Positions 53,039 to 61,016 of a stretch of DNA of 64,000 nucleotides are shown here, piece by piece. Position numbers and translations under genes: made by a program. Where the stretch lies: assembly GCF_001870435.1 (NCBI RefSeq), contig NZ_MDDR01000037.1, forward strand, positions 372,001 to 436,000, given 5' to 3'. How positions within the stretch are numbered: the first letter of the stretch is position 1; each line of letters starts with the position of its first letter. The notes under the pieces were generated by a model. The model searched no databases, was not told the DNA's origin, and was given only the letters and a program-made list of their open reading frames with translations. The stretch is from Pseudomonas costantinii (GTDB lineage: Bacteria; Pseudomonadota; Gammaproteobacteria; Pseudomonadales; Pseudomonadaceae).

Positions 53039-53778
53039 GGCAAGGCAATCAACGAGGCAAAGTTAAGACACTGGAACCACGGCACGACTTTCGAGAACCC
53101 GGCCGCCAGCAGGCGTTCACGGTGTTCTTCGAGGCTGTCGGGCTTCATGACGTTTTCGATGGCGCTGCGCTTCTGGGCGATTTCCAGTTCGCTGTAGCCG
53201 TTGGCGCGTTTGAACGCGATATGCAGATCGGTGAGCAAGGCGTGTTCTTCAGGATCATTGAAGCGCAGCTTTTCCGAGAGGATCAACGCACCGCCCGGCA
53301 GCAGCGATTGGCGGATGCGCCCGAGCAACGCCAGGCGTTCGTCGGGAGCAATAAATTGCAGGGTGAAGTTCAGCGCCACCACCGAGGCCGGCTGGAACTG
53401 CAGCGCGAGGATATCGCCCTCGATCACTTCAACCGGCAGCAACTCCTGGAACATCGAGTCCTGACCATTGAGGTATTCGCGGCAACGCTCGACCATGGCC
53501 GCCGAGTTATCCACAGCGATAACGCGGCAACCGTCGGTGCGCACATGGCGACGTAGCGCCTGGGTCACCGCGCCGAGGGACGACCCCAAGTCGTAGAGCA
53601 CGCTGTTGGGTTGAACAAACTGCGCCGCGAGTACGCCAAGGTTCTCAACGATGGTCGGGTAACCCGGTACCGAGCGTTTGATCATGTCCGGGAAGACCCG
53701 CACCACGTCCTCGTTAAAGGCGAAGTCCGGCACCTGGGGCAGGGGCTGGGCGAATAGGCGATCGGGTTCTTTGCTCAC
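53035..53778 (-). CDS. cmoA: Carboxy-S-adenosyl-L-methionine synthase CmoA
   Basis: 247 residues. Converts SAM and prephenate to carboxy-SAM. SAM-fold motif LYDLGSSLGAVTQALRRHV; YPTIVENLGVLAAQFVQ is typical. GTG start. Operon cmoA-cmoB. Confidence 0.95.
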   Translation of the reverse strand: MSKEPDRLFAQPLPQVPDFAFNEDVVRVFPDMIKRSVPGYPTIVENLGVLAAQFVQPNSVLYDLGSSLGAVTQALRRHVRTDGCRVIAVDNSAAMVERCREYLNGQDSMFQELLPVEVIEGDILALQFQPASVVALNFTLQFIAPDERLALLGRIRQSLLPGGALILSEKLRFNDPEEHALLTDLHIAFKRANGYSELEIAQKRSAIENVMKPDSLEEHRERLLAAGFSKVVPWFQCLNFASLIALP

Positions 53779-53925
53779 GGTTGTTCCGGCGACGAAGGGG
53801 GAAAGGCCGGTATTTTAGCCAATGTGGTGAGGGGATGCGCGGTTTGTCTGATAAACCGCGCTCGGTGGGTGAGAAGGTAAATTTGCGTTTTTCGCAGCCA
53901 TACAGCTGAAGTCAGGCATTGTGTG

Positions 53926-54342
53926 TTAAGGGAATGTCAGCGCACCAGAGAGGGCGAACTGCGCCGAAATATCGATAAAGATTTTGGGGCCGAAAGTGGC
54001 GACACCCGTATATTGAAGTTCCCCGCTGTACATTTTTGTTTGGTGGTTAACGTCAATACGTACGAAGGCTTTCATGATGTCGTAGAGAACAGGGAACTCT
54101 GAGATCGTTACATTCACACCTTTGAAAATCGAGTGAGTTCCCCAGACGTAAGTTCCGCTTTGGACGTCGCTTGCCAGGTCAATGCGTAACGCCATGATCA
54201 GTGAGCTTTGATCGCTGTCCGTCGCGCTAAGCGACAGCGTGCCGTTTGCATAGGTGGCGCTGACATTGGTTGGAGACAGGATAGAGATTTGGTTGGATTG
54301 GGCCTCAAACGTGCCTGTTGTGTGGCGTGGGTAGTTTGCCAT
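53926..54342 (-). CDS. Unrecognised 138-residue beta-rich protein
   Basis: I do not recognise the family. The sequence (MANYPRHTTGTFEAQSNQ start) is soluble, has no signal peptide, and alternates short hydrophobic strands with Thr/Ser/Asn-rich turns (ISILSPTNVSATY; GTLSLSAT; VATFGPKIFIDIS; FALSGALTF), so a beta-sandwich is likely. It is visibly AT-richer than its neighbours and flanked by AT-rich non-coding DNA, which suggests acquisition by transfer. Codon periodicity looks real (GC at third positions moderate). Lone gene. Confidence 0.6.
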   Translation of the reverse strand: MANYPRHTTGTFEAQSNQISILSPTNVSATYANGTLSLSATDSDQSSLIMALRIDLASDVQSGTYVWGTHSIFKGVNVTISEFPVLYDIMKAFVRIDVNHQTKMYSGELQYTGVATFGPKIFIDISAQFALSGALTFP

Positions 54343-54499
54343 GGTGGTTTGCGTCCTTGATGCGGCGAATCTTGTATTCCCCGTCGTAGACGACTTTAAG
54401 AGGTTGAGAATGCTTTATGAACTGTTAGAAATGACAGTTTTATATATTGGTTTGTCATAAGATTTTATTAAAATTTGCATATCTACAGCGCGTTCGACC

Positions 54500-55150
54500 T
54501 TACGTCGATGAATGAGATCGAGGCGACTGTGAAAACGCCGAAGCCGTAATCCCCCACTGGCCCAGCCAATAAGTGGCGATCAACAAATACGGCGCTGCTT
54601 CAAACGACACCACAAACCGGTTGATCCCAATCAGCGTGTCGGAAAACACAAACGACGCGGCGCCTGCCGCCGCCAATAACGCCGAGCGCTTCGGCACGTC
54701 GCTGCCCAGCCGTGCCAGCGCGCGCCAGAGCATTGCGCTAATCACCAACGCGTAAACCACCACCGGAATCAGCAAGTCGCCAAGGCCGTGGGAAATCAGG
54801 ATGCTCAGCAGGATCGCCCCGACACCCAGCGCCAATACCAACGGCAACAGCGCCAAGCGGCGGCAATCGCTGAAATAGGCTTTCAGGTATGCCAGGTGGG
54901 CAAATAAAAACGCACCAAGCCCAAAGATAAACAGATCGCCCGGCCAAGCGAGCAACACGTCGCCCACCAAGGAGAAAATCAGCCCCAGGCTGATCCAGCG
55001 TCGATAGTCGGTCGGCGGCGCATCATGCAGCCAGCCCAACAACGCGAGTACCGGCAACGGTTTGACCAGCAGGCATAACAACGTCGCATGGGTGGTCAGG
55101 CCGTAGATAAAGGTACCGGCGCCCATCAACGCAAGAATCAACCATGGCAT
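54500..55150 (-). CDS. Lysoplasmalogenase-like membrane protein (YhhN/TMEM86)
   Basis: 216 residues with about eight membrane helices. It has the YhhN-family acidic positions in LIFSLVGDVLLAWPGDLFIFGLGAFLFAHLAY and FVFSDTLIGINRF. Family members hydrolyse the vinyl-ether bond of lysoplasmalogens; activity here is inferred. One base separates its start from the stop of the inhibitor gene upstream. Confidence 0.83.
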   Translation of the reverse strand: MPWLILALMGAGTFIYGLTTHATLLCLLVKPLPVLALLGWLHDAPPTDYRRWISLGLIFSLVGDVLLAWPGDLFIFGLGAFLFAHLAYLKAYFSDCRRLALLPLVLALGVGAILLSILISHGLGDLLIPVVVYALVISAMLWRALARLGSDVPKRSALLAAAGAASFVFSDTLIGINRFVVSFEAAPYLLIATYWLGQWGITASAFSQSPRSHSST

Positions 55151-55151
55151 A

Positions 55152-55541
55152 TCAGTTCACCGTAATGGCGCAGTCGAAGGTTTCGGCAGGTTCGGCTTCC
55201 GGCTCCCAAGGTTGCTGGGAGGTCAGGCGCAAACGGCCCTGGCCGGTGGCGAAGGCCTGGAAGCGCCAAGTGGATTGGCCGCCGCCGCCGATCACGCCAG
55301 TCTCTGTGCTGCTGTAGACCTCAGGGCTTAACGCGCGCAGCACGCCGCCGGCGGAATCCTGGATGGCCCAACGGTAGCCGGTAGTAGGGTTGCTCGGTAG
55401 GGTGATGATCAGGTTTTGCCCATTTTTAAGCTGGAGTGGGCAGGCGCTCTGTTTTTCCACGGTGACGTTTTGCTTGGGGGCACTGGCGCACGCGGCCAGC
55501 AGGGCAAGGCTCAAGGGGAGAAGCAGGCGGGCAGCGGTCAT
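55152..55541 (-). CDS. Chagasin-type (I42) protease inhibitor lipoprotein
   Basis: 129 residues. A lipobox LALLAAC puts it in the envelope. The chagasin inhibitory loop NPTTGYRW is intact, followed by GGGGQSTWRF and the third loop near QQPWEPEAEP. Such proteins inhibit papain-like cysteine peptidases. Target unknown. Confidence 0.83.
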   Translation of the reverse strand: MTAARLLLPLSLALLAACASAPKQNVTVEKQSACPLQLKNGQNLIITLPSNPTTGYRWAIQDSAGGVLRALSPEVYSSTETGVIGGGGQSTWRFQAFATGQGRLRLTSQQPWEPEAEPAETFDCAITVN

Positions 55542-55623
55542 GGGGGCTCCGTTGATTTACGACGAAGGGCGAGCATAACCGAAGATGAGACAAGGTGTGA
55601 CAAGAGGGCAACAGAGTGCCCCT

Positions 55624-55756
55624 TGTGGCGAGCGGGCTTGCCCCGCGTTGGGTTGCGAAGCGACCCCAATACAAACCCCCATTCTGTCTGAAAGAGCGCG
55701 GTGCTTTTAACAGGGGCCGCTTCGCAGCCCAACGCGGGGCAAGCCCGCTCGCCACA
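55624..55756. repeat. Long REPIN-like inverted repeat, family C
   Basis: Left arm 55624-55662 (TGTGGCGAGCGGGCTTGCCC onward, with CGCGTTGGG and TGCGAAGCG) and right arm 55718-55756 are reverse complements with one or two differences, separated by about 55 bp. The largest inverted repeat in the window; it sits between the inhibitor and lon genes. Confidence 0.88.
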
Positions 55757-55781
55757 GAGGCCCACTCAGGCTAGAGACCTA

Positions 55782-58202
55782 TCAGAAAAGCACCTTCGCC
55801 ACATCCGCAAAGCGCTTGGCAAAATGCACGGTCATGCCTTCCTTCAGGTACTCCGGCAATTCTTCAAAGCTCCCCCGGTTAGGCTCCGGCAAGATCAACT
55901 CATGAATCTTCTGACGCCGCGCTGCAATCACCTTTTCACGCACGCCGCCAATCGGCAGTACATGCCCGGTCAACGTCAGCTCACCCGTCATGGCCACGCC
56001 TTTTTTCGGCGGCTGGTTACGCGCCAGCGACAGCAGCGCACTGGCCATGGTCACCCCGGCACTTGGGCCGTCTTTCGGTGTGGCACCTTCCGGCACGTGC
56101 AGGTGGACGAAGGCTTCGTCGAAGAACTTCGGATCACCGCCAAATGACTTCAAGTTCGAGCTGATGTAGCTGTAGGCGATCTCGGCGGATTCCTTCATCA
56201 CGTCACCCAACTGCCCGGTGAGCTTGAAGCCGCGATTGAGCGTGTGAATACGTGTGGCCTCGATCGGCAGCGTCGCGCCGCCCATGCTGGTCCAGGCCAG
56301 GCCTGTGATCACACCGGTGCCGGACAGTACTTGCTCATTACGGAATACGGGCATGCCCAAGGAGGCTTCCAGGTCCTTATTACCGATCTTGATCACCGAG
56401 TCCGGCTCATCCAGCAGCTTGACCACCGCCTTGCGCACCAGTTTGCCCAGCTGTTTCTCCAACTGACGTACACCGGCTTCCCGCGCATAACCGTCGATCA
56501 ATGCGCGCAGCGCGCCGTCACTGATGGTCAGGGTATTTTTCGATACGCCCGCTTTTTCCAACTGTTTCGGCCACAGGTGACGCTTGGCGATCGCCACTTT
56601 TTCTTCGGTGATATAGCCCGACAGGCGAATCACTTCCATGCGGTCCAGCAATGGGCCCGGGATTGAATCCAGGGTGTTCGCCGTACACACGAACAGCACT
56701 TTGGACAGGTCAAGGCGCAGGTCCAGGTAGTGGTCGAGGAATTCGACGTTCTGCTCCGGGTCGAGGGTTTCCAGCAACGCCGAAGCCGGGTCGCCCTGGA
56801 AGCTCTGGCCCATCTTGTCGATCTCGTCGAGCATGATCACCGGGTTCATCACTTCCACATCTTTGAGCGCCTGCACCAATTTGCCGGGCAGGGCGCCGAT
56901 GTAAGTGCGGCGATGCCCCTTGATTTCGGCCTCGTCGCGCATGCCGCCGACGCTGAAGCGGTAGAACGGCCGCCCGAGGGACTCGGCGATGGATTTACCG
57001 ACGCTGGTCTTGCCCACACCCGGCGGGCCCACCAGCAAAACGATGGAACCGGCGACTTCGCCTTTATAGGCGCCCACCGCGAGGAACTCGAGAATGCGAC
57101 TCTTGATGTCGTCCAGGCCCGCATGGTGTTTATCCAGCACCTTGCGCGCGTGTTTGAGGTCGAGTTTGTCCTCGCCATACACGCCCCACGGCACTGCGGT
57201 CGCCCAGTCCAGATAGTTGCGCGTGACCGCGTATTCCGGCGAGCCCGTTTCCAGGATCGACAGCTTGTTCATTTCTTCGCTGATGCGCTTTTGCGCCTGG
57301 GCCGGCAGCACTTTACCCACCAAGCGCTGTTCGAACTGCTCGACATCCGCACTGCGGTCGTCTTTGGTCAAGCCCAACTCTTGCTGGATGACCTTGAGTT
57401 GTTCCTTGAGGAAGAACTCACGCTGGTGCTCACCGATCTTGCGGTTCACCTCGGCGGAGATTTCCTTTTGCAGGCGCGCGACTTCAACTTCCTTGCGCAG
57501 CATCGGCAACACTTTTTCCATGCGTTTGAGCATGGGCACGCAGTCCAGCACTTCCTGCAACTCATTACCGGTGGCGGAGGTCAACGCGGCGGCGAAGTCG
57601 GTCAGTGGCGATGGGTCGTTGGGGCTGAAGCGGTTGAGGTAGTTTTTCAACTCTTCGCTGTACAGCGGGTTGAGCGGCAGCAGTTCCTTGATCGCATTGA
57701 TCAGCGCCATGCCGTAGGCCTTGACCTCGTCGGTCGGCTCGGTGGGCTGGTGTGGGTATTCGACTTCCACCAGGTACGGTGGGCGGTGGTGCTTGAGCCA
57801 GGTTTTGATCCGCACGCGGGTCAGGCCCTGGGCGACGAATTGCAACTTGCCGTTCTCGCGGCTGGCGTGGTGCACCTTCACCAGGGTGCCGTACAGCGGC
57901 AGGCTGGAGGTGTCGAAGTGGCGCGGATCTTCCGGCGGCGTCTCCATGAAAAACAGGGCAAGGGAGTGGTGGTCGGATTTACTCACCAGCTCCAGGGTCT
58001 CGGCCCACGGCTCTTCATTGACGATCACCGGCAACACTTGCGCCGGGAAGAACGGCCGATTGTGGATCGGGATGATGTAGACCTTGTCCGGCAGATTCTG
58101 CCCAGGCAGCGCCAGGCCGGTATTGGACGACGTGGATTCAGCGTTTTCGGGGTCGGCGTAGTCGTTGAGGTCTAGATCAGGGAATTCTTGCTGGTCGCTC
58201 AT
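55782..58202 (-). CDS. lon: Lon-type ATP-dependent protease (second, AsrA-like)
   Basis: 806 residues. N-terminal LON substrate domain, AAA+ module with Walker A GPPGVGKTS and Walker B MLDEIDKM, and a C-terminal Ser-Lys protease (Ser in PKDGPSAGVTMA, Lys in GGVREKVIAARR). Pseudomonads carry a canonical Lon by clpX and this longer-diverged one near rnc-pdxJ (PA0779/AsrA in P. aeruginosa, linked to heat shock and aminoglycoside stress). ATG at 58202 preferred; the frame continues 27 bases. A sigma-32-like promoter precedes it. Confidence 0.93.
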   Translation of the reverse strand: MSDQQEFPDLDLNDYADPENAESTSSNTGLALPGQNLPDKVYIIPIHNRPFFPAQVLPVIVNEEPWAETLELVSKSDHHSLALFFMETPPEDPRHFDTSSLPLYGTLVKVHHASRENGKLQFVAQGLTRVRIKTWLKHHRPPYLVEVEYPHQPTEPTDEVKAYGMALINAIKELLPLNPLYSEELKNYLNRFSPNDPSPLTDFAAALTSATGNELQEVLDCVPMLKRMEKVLPMLRKEVEVARLQKEISAEVNRKIGEHQREFFLKEQLKVIQQELGLTKDDRSADVEQFEQRLVGKVLPAQAQKRISEEMNKLSILETGSPEYAVTRNYLDWATAVPWGVYGEDKLDLKHARKVLDKHHAGLDDIKSRILEFLAVGAYKGEVAGSIVLLVGPPGVGKTSVGKSIAESLGRPFYRFSVGGMRDEAEIKGHRRTYIGALPGKLVQALKDVEVMNPVIMLDEIDKMGQSFQGDPASALLETLDPEQNVEFLDHYLDLRLDLSKVLFVCTANTLDSIPGPLLDRMEVIRLSGYITEEKVAIAKRHLWPKQLEKAGVSKNTLTISDGALRALIDGYAREAGVRQLEKQLGKLVRKAVVKLLDEPDSVIKIGNKDLEASLGMPVFRNEQVLSGTGVITGLAWTSMGGATLPIEATRIHTLNRGFKLTGQLGDVMKESAEIAYSYISSNLKSFGGDPKFFDEAFVHLHVPEGATPKDGPSAGVTMASALLSLARNQPPKKGVAMTGELTLTGHVLPIGGVREKVIAARRQKIHELILPEPNRGSFEELPEYLKEGMTVHFAKRFADVAKVLF

Positions 58203-58210
58203 GGGGCACC

Positions 58211-58228
58211 TGCATAAGGAAGTATGCA
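58211..58228. promoter_or_regulatory. Palindrome in the lon leader
   Basis: TGCATA-AGGAAG-TATGCA, a perfect inverted repeat between the lon promoter and the start codon, close to the ribosome-binding site region. Could form a small hairpin. Confidence 0.4.
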
Positions 58229-58230
58229 AG

Positions 58231-58262
58231 TTAGATGGGGCGGGGTAACGGTGGTTTCAATG
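58231..58262 (-). promoter_or_regulatory. Sigma-32 (RpoH) heat-shock promoter of lon
   Basis: On the minus strand, TTGAA (58260-58256) and CCCCATCTAA (58240-58231) are separated by 15 bp, matching the CTTGAA / CCCCATnTA heat-shock promoter pattern and spacing. Confidence 0.72.
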
Positions 58263-58333
58263 GCAGGGACGAGATAGCAACATATTGCATAGATTTGCCA
58301 TGACACAAATCCCACATGTTTAGCCGCGTGTGG

Positions 58334-59323
58334 TCAGCTGATTTTGTGCAGGTAGCTCGGCAAGGGCTGTTCCGGCAGTACTGACAGTACTTTCAGCCGT
58401 TGCAACATCCGCTGCCGTGCCCGCTGCAAATGCTCACGCAAGTTCAGCGCCGCGGCATCAAAGGCGCCATGCAGCAGCAACTCCAGGATCAAGCGATGTT
58501 CGGCGAGCATGGCTGGATCAGCCCCGATTCCCAGCAAACGGTAGAAAATCCGGCTGATGATCATCGGGCTTTGGCCTTGCCGAATCAGCGCAGCGATCTT
58601 GCGGTTTTGCAGGCCCGCCAGGCAGCGCTGGTGTAAATCTTCTTCGATTTGTTCAATGGCTTCCAGGCTGCAGTGGGGGCTTTCCTGGGCGTCCAGCACG
58701 CGCTGCAACATGGCTTCGAGCAGTTCGCGGTCCAGGTTCGGCGCGCTTTGGCGCAGGGCTTCGGGTTCCAGGCAGGCGCGCAGTTCGTAGTCTTCGGTAA
58801 CCTCGCGTGCGGTCAGCGGCCCGGCCAGCCATTGCGAGTAGGGTTCCTTTTCTACCAGGCCACGGTCGCGCAGGCGCATCAGTGCTTCACGCACCACCGC
58901 ACGGCTGACGCCGTAATGCTCGGCGGCGGCTTGCTCATCCAGGCGGTAGTGGCCAAAGGCGATGCAGGTGGACAGTGCCGCGCCGATTTCTTCGACGATC
59001 CGCTCGCCCAACGGTCGCGTGTCCACCAGCTCATCCTCGCCATTGAGGCCCAGGTGCGCATGGCTCAAGGGCAGGCGCAGCGGCTCCATCGCCAGACCTT
59101 CGGGGTTGATCAGGTAGCCTCGGCCGTTGAAGCGGCAGATCAGGCCTTCGTCATGCAGCAGGTCCAACGCCTTACGTACCGGTACGCGGCTGGTGCCGAA
59201 CAATTCGGCCAGCGGCGCTTCGAGCAAGACCAGCCCGTGGCGGGCGGTGCCGTTGACGATCGCGTCACGCAACAGCTTGTGAATCATCGCGTAACGGGAG
59301 GCCGAGGCGGACACTGCTTTCAT
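58334..59323 (-). CDS. GntR/FCD regulator with two winged-helix domains
   Basis: 329 residues, against about 220-250 for a usual FadR-type regulator. The first winged helix is at about 8-75 (APLAELFGTSRVPVRKALDLLHDEGLI). A second full copy is at about 105-170 (EQAAAEHYGVSRAVVREALMRLRDRGLV), then an FCD effector domain from about 180 (EVTEDYELRACLEPEALR) to 315. Divergent from the amidase operon, so probably its regulator. ATG at 59323 chosen; 60 in-frame bases upstream look non-coding. Confidence 0.85.
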   Translation of the reverse strand: MKAVSASASRYAMIHKLLRDAIVNGTARHGLVLLEAPLAELFGTSRVPVRKALDLLHDEGLICRFNGRGYLINPEGLAMEPLRLPLSHAHLGLNGEDELVDTRPLGERIVEEIGAALSTCIAFGHYRLDEQAAAEHYGVSRAVVREALMRLRDRGLVEKEPYSQWLAGPLTAREVTEDYELRACLEPEALRQSAPNLDRELLEAMLQRVLDAQESPHCSLEAIEQIEEDLHQRCLAGLQNRKIAALIRQGQSPMIISRIFYRLLGIGADPAMLAEHRLILELLLHGAFDAAALNLREHLQRARQRMLQRLKVLSVLPEQPLPSYLHKIS

Positions 59324-59464
59324 CGCATTCTCTGAAGTAAAGAGGTCTGGGGCATGTAGGAAGGTGGCCGGGGATTCTCTCATAAGTTGCGCCTGTCACT
59401 CTGCGCCACGTCGCTGGCACTTTTTTGGGGCCTGAGGATAGGGATGTTACTTTTTTGCACCAAA

Positions 59465-59489
59465 ATGTACTTATTAATAAAAAATACAT
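59465..59489. promoter_or_regulatory. Palindrome 1 in the regulator/amidase intergenic region
   Basis: ATGTA (59465-59469) and TACAT (59485-59489) flank a TATTAAT-containing centre. Related in sequence to the palindrome at 59631, so both may be operators of the divergent GntR protein. TGCACCAAAAT just before it resembles an NtrC half-site. Confidence 0.5.
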
Positions 59490-59606
59490 TATTTCATTGA
59501 GGGCTTGCTGAAGCGGCCTCGCAAGATTTTTTGCTTCCTACAAAACTATCTATCTCGTAGCTCTTGGCGATAAACCGTGATCGCGCAAAGAATCGTATGC
59601 AGAGAC

Positions 59607-59621
59607 TGGCACGAAAGCTGC
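59607..59621 (+). promoter_or_regulatory. Sigma-54-type -24/-12 promoter for the amidase operon
   Basis: TGGCACG-AAAG-CTGC places GG and GC exactly 10 bases apart, as in TGGCACG-N4-TTGC; one -12 base differs (C for T). The expected start of transcription, near 59633, falls inside palindrome 2. Confidence 0.6.
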
Positions 59622-59630
59622 CTTTGTGAA

Positions 59631-59653
59631 ATGTACATTTTATTAATATGTAC
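59631..59653. promoter_or_regulatory. Palindrome 2, candidate GntR operator at the amidase start
   Basis: GTACAT (59633-59638) and ATGTAC (59648-59653) surround TTTATTAAT, 20 bp before the amidase ATG. The arms and the TATTAAT centre recall palindrome 1 at 59465-59489. Confidence 0.6.
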
Positions 59654-59673
59654 GTTTAATGAGGGTCATCTTG

Positions 59674-61005
59674 ATGTCAGACGCCACTTCAATGGCCGAG
59701 GCGTTCGCCAGCGGTCGTAGTGACCCGGTGCAAGCTCTCGAACAGGCGCTCGATTCAGCGAGTCGGTCGGCAGGCATCTTTATCTCTCTGATCGCCGAGC
59801 GCGCCCGCCGCGAAGCCGAAGCCTCTGCGGCCCGTTGGCGCGCTGGTCAGCCGTTGAGTGTGTTCGACGGCGTGCCCTTGGCCTGGAAAGATTTGTTCGA
59901 CGTGGCCGGCAGCATCACCACCGCCGGCGCCGAGTATCGCCGCAATGCGCCTGCCGCCTTGCTCGATGCGCCGAGTGTTGGCCTGTTGTGCCGCGCCGGG
60001 ATGGTCAGCGTCGGCAAGACCAACCTCAGCGAACTGGCCTATTCCGGCCTGGGCCTGAACCCGCATTTCGGTACACCGCATAACCCACACGGCAATGCTC
60101 AGCCGCGTATTCCCGGCGGCTCGTCCTCAGGTTCCGCGGTGGCCGTCGCCGCCGGTATCGTGCCCATCGCGATGGGCACTGACACCGCCGGTTCGATCCG
60201 CATTCCGGCTGCCTTCAACGGGTTGGTGGGTTACCGCAGCAGCAGCCGACGCTATAGTCGCGACGGCGTGTTCCCGCTGTCACGCACCCTCGACAGCCTC
60301 GGCCCGCTGACTCGCAGTGTGCGCGATGCATTGGCCATCGACGACTTGCTCCATGGCCGCGCCCAAACCCACAGCGCCCGCAGCCCCAAGGGTCAGCGTT
60401 TTGTGCTGGAGCAAGGTGTGTTGGCCGATGTTGAACCGGCCGTACGCAACAATCTGCTGCGAGCAGTGGAGCAATTGAAGGCCCAGGGCGCACTGATCGA
60501 AGAGCGTGGCAGCCCAACCTTTCAAGCCACTCTAGACCTGATCAAGCACCACGGCTGGCTCGGCTCCTTCGAAGCCTTCGCCTTGCACGAAGCCCTGCTC
60601 GACAGCGCCGATGCGCAAAAACTCGACCCTCGTGTACGCCGTCGCCTCGAAGCCGCACGCGCACTGCCCGCCAACCAACTTATCCACCTGGTCGACGCGC
60701 GCCGCCGTCTGCAACAACAACTGCTTGATGATCTCGACGGCGCCTTGCTGATCACTCCAACCGTCGCCCATGTAGCGCCAGCGTTGGCACCGCTGGAAGC
60801 TGACGACGACCTCTTCGTCAAAACCAACCTCGCCACCCTGCGCCTGACCATGCCCGGCAGCTTGCTCGACATGCCCGGCGTGACCTTGCCCAGCGGCCGC
60901 GATGCCCAGGGTTTGCCCACCGGGCTGCTGCTCAGCGCCCCGACGGGCGAAGACGCACGCCTGCTACGCGCGGCGTTGTCCGTCGAATCCGTACTCACTC
61001 TTTAA
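59674..61005 (+). CDS. Amidase-signature hydrolase, possible half-amidase
   Basis: 443 residues of the amidase-signature family (Ser-cisSer-Lys triad): Lys in LAWKDLFDV, the Gly/Ser loop PGGSSSGSAVAVAAG, and nucleophile Ser in GTDTAGSIRIPAAFNG. Hydrolyses a small amide to acid plus ammonia. ATG at 59674 chosen because GAGG is 9 bases upstream; the ATG at 59659 overlaps that site. First gene of a four-gene unit. Closest in kind to GatA-like catabolic amidases; substrate inferred from neighbours only. Confidence 0.85.
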   Translation: MSDATSMAEAFASGRSDPVQALEQALDSASRSAGIFISLIAERARREAEASAARWRAGQPLSVFDGVPLAWKDLFDVAGSITTAGAEYRRNAPAALLDAPSVGLLCRAGMVSVGKTNLSELAYSGLGLNPHFGTPHNPHGNAQPRIPGGSSSGSAVAVAAGIVPIAMGTDTAGSIRIPAAFNGLVGYRSSSRRYSRDGVFPLSRTLDSLGPLTRSVRDALAIDDLLHGRAQTHSARSPKGQRFVLEQGVLADVEPAVRNNLLRAVEQLKAQGALIEERGSPTFQATLDLIKHHGWLGSFEAFALHEALLDSADAQKLDPRVRRRLEAARALPANQLIHLVDARRRLQQQLLDDLDGALLITPTVAHVAPALAPLEADDDLFVKTNLATLRLTMPGSLLDMPGVTLPSGRDAQGLPTGLLLSAPTGEDARLLRAALSVESVLTL

Positions 61006-61016
61006 GGAGACACACC

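Larger units (their letters stand above)
59324..59673. other. AT-rich divergent control region
   Basis: 350 bp with no supported gene between the two divergent units. Contains both palindromes, the sigma-54-like promoter and a markedly AT-rich stretch from 59430 to 59500. Confidence 0.7.

Noticed and set aside
32321..55756. CRISPR array among the spaced repeats
   Set aside because: Repeats are facing inverted pairs at separate loci with variable centres, not regularly spaced direct repeats, and no cas genes are present.
56730..58175. 481-codon frame antisense to lon
   Set aside because: Antisense shadow of a complete Lon protease gene.
59411..59430. Second sigma-54 promoter (TGGCAC followed by a T-run)
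   Set aside because: The -12 element is GG, not GC at the right spacing.
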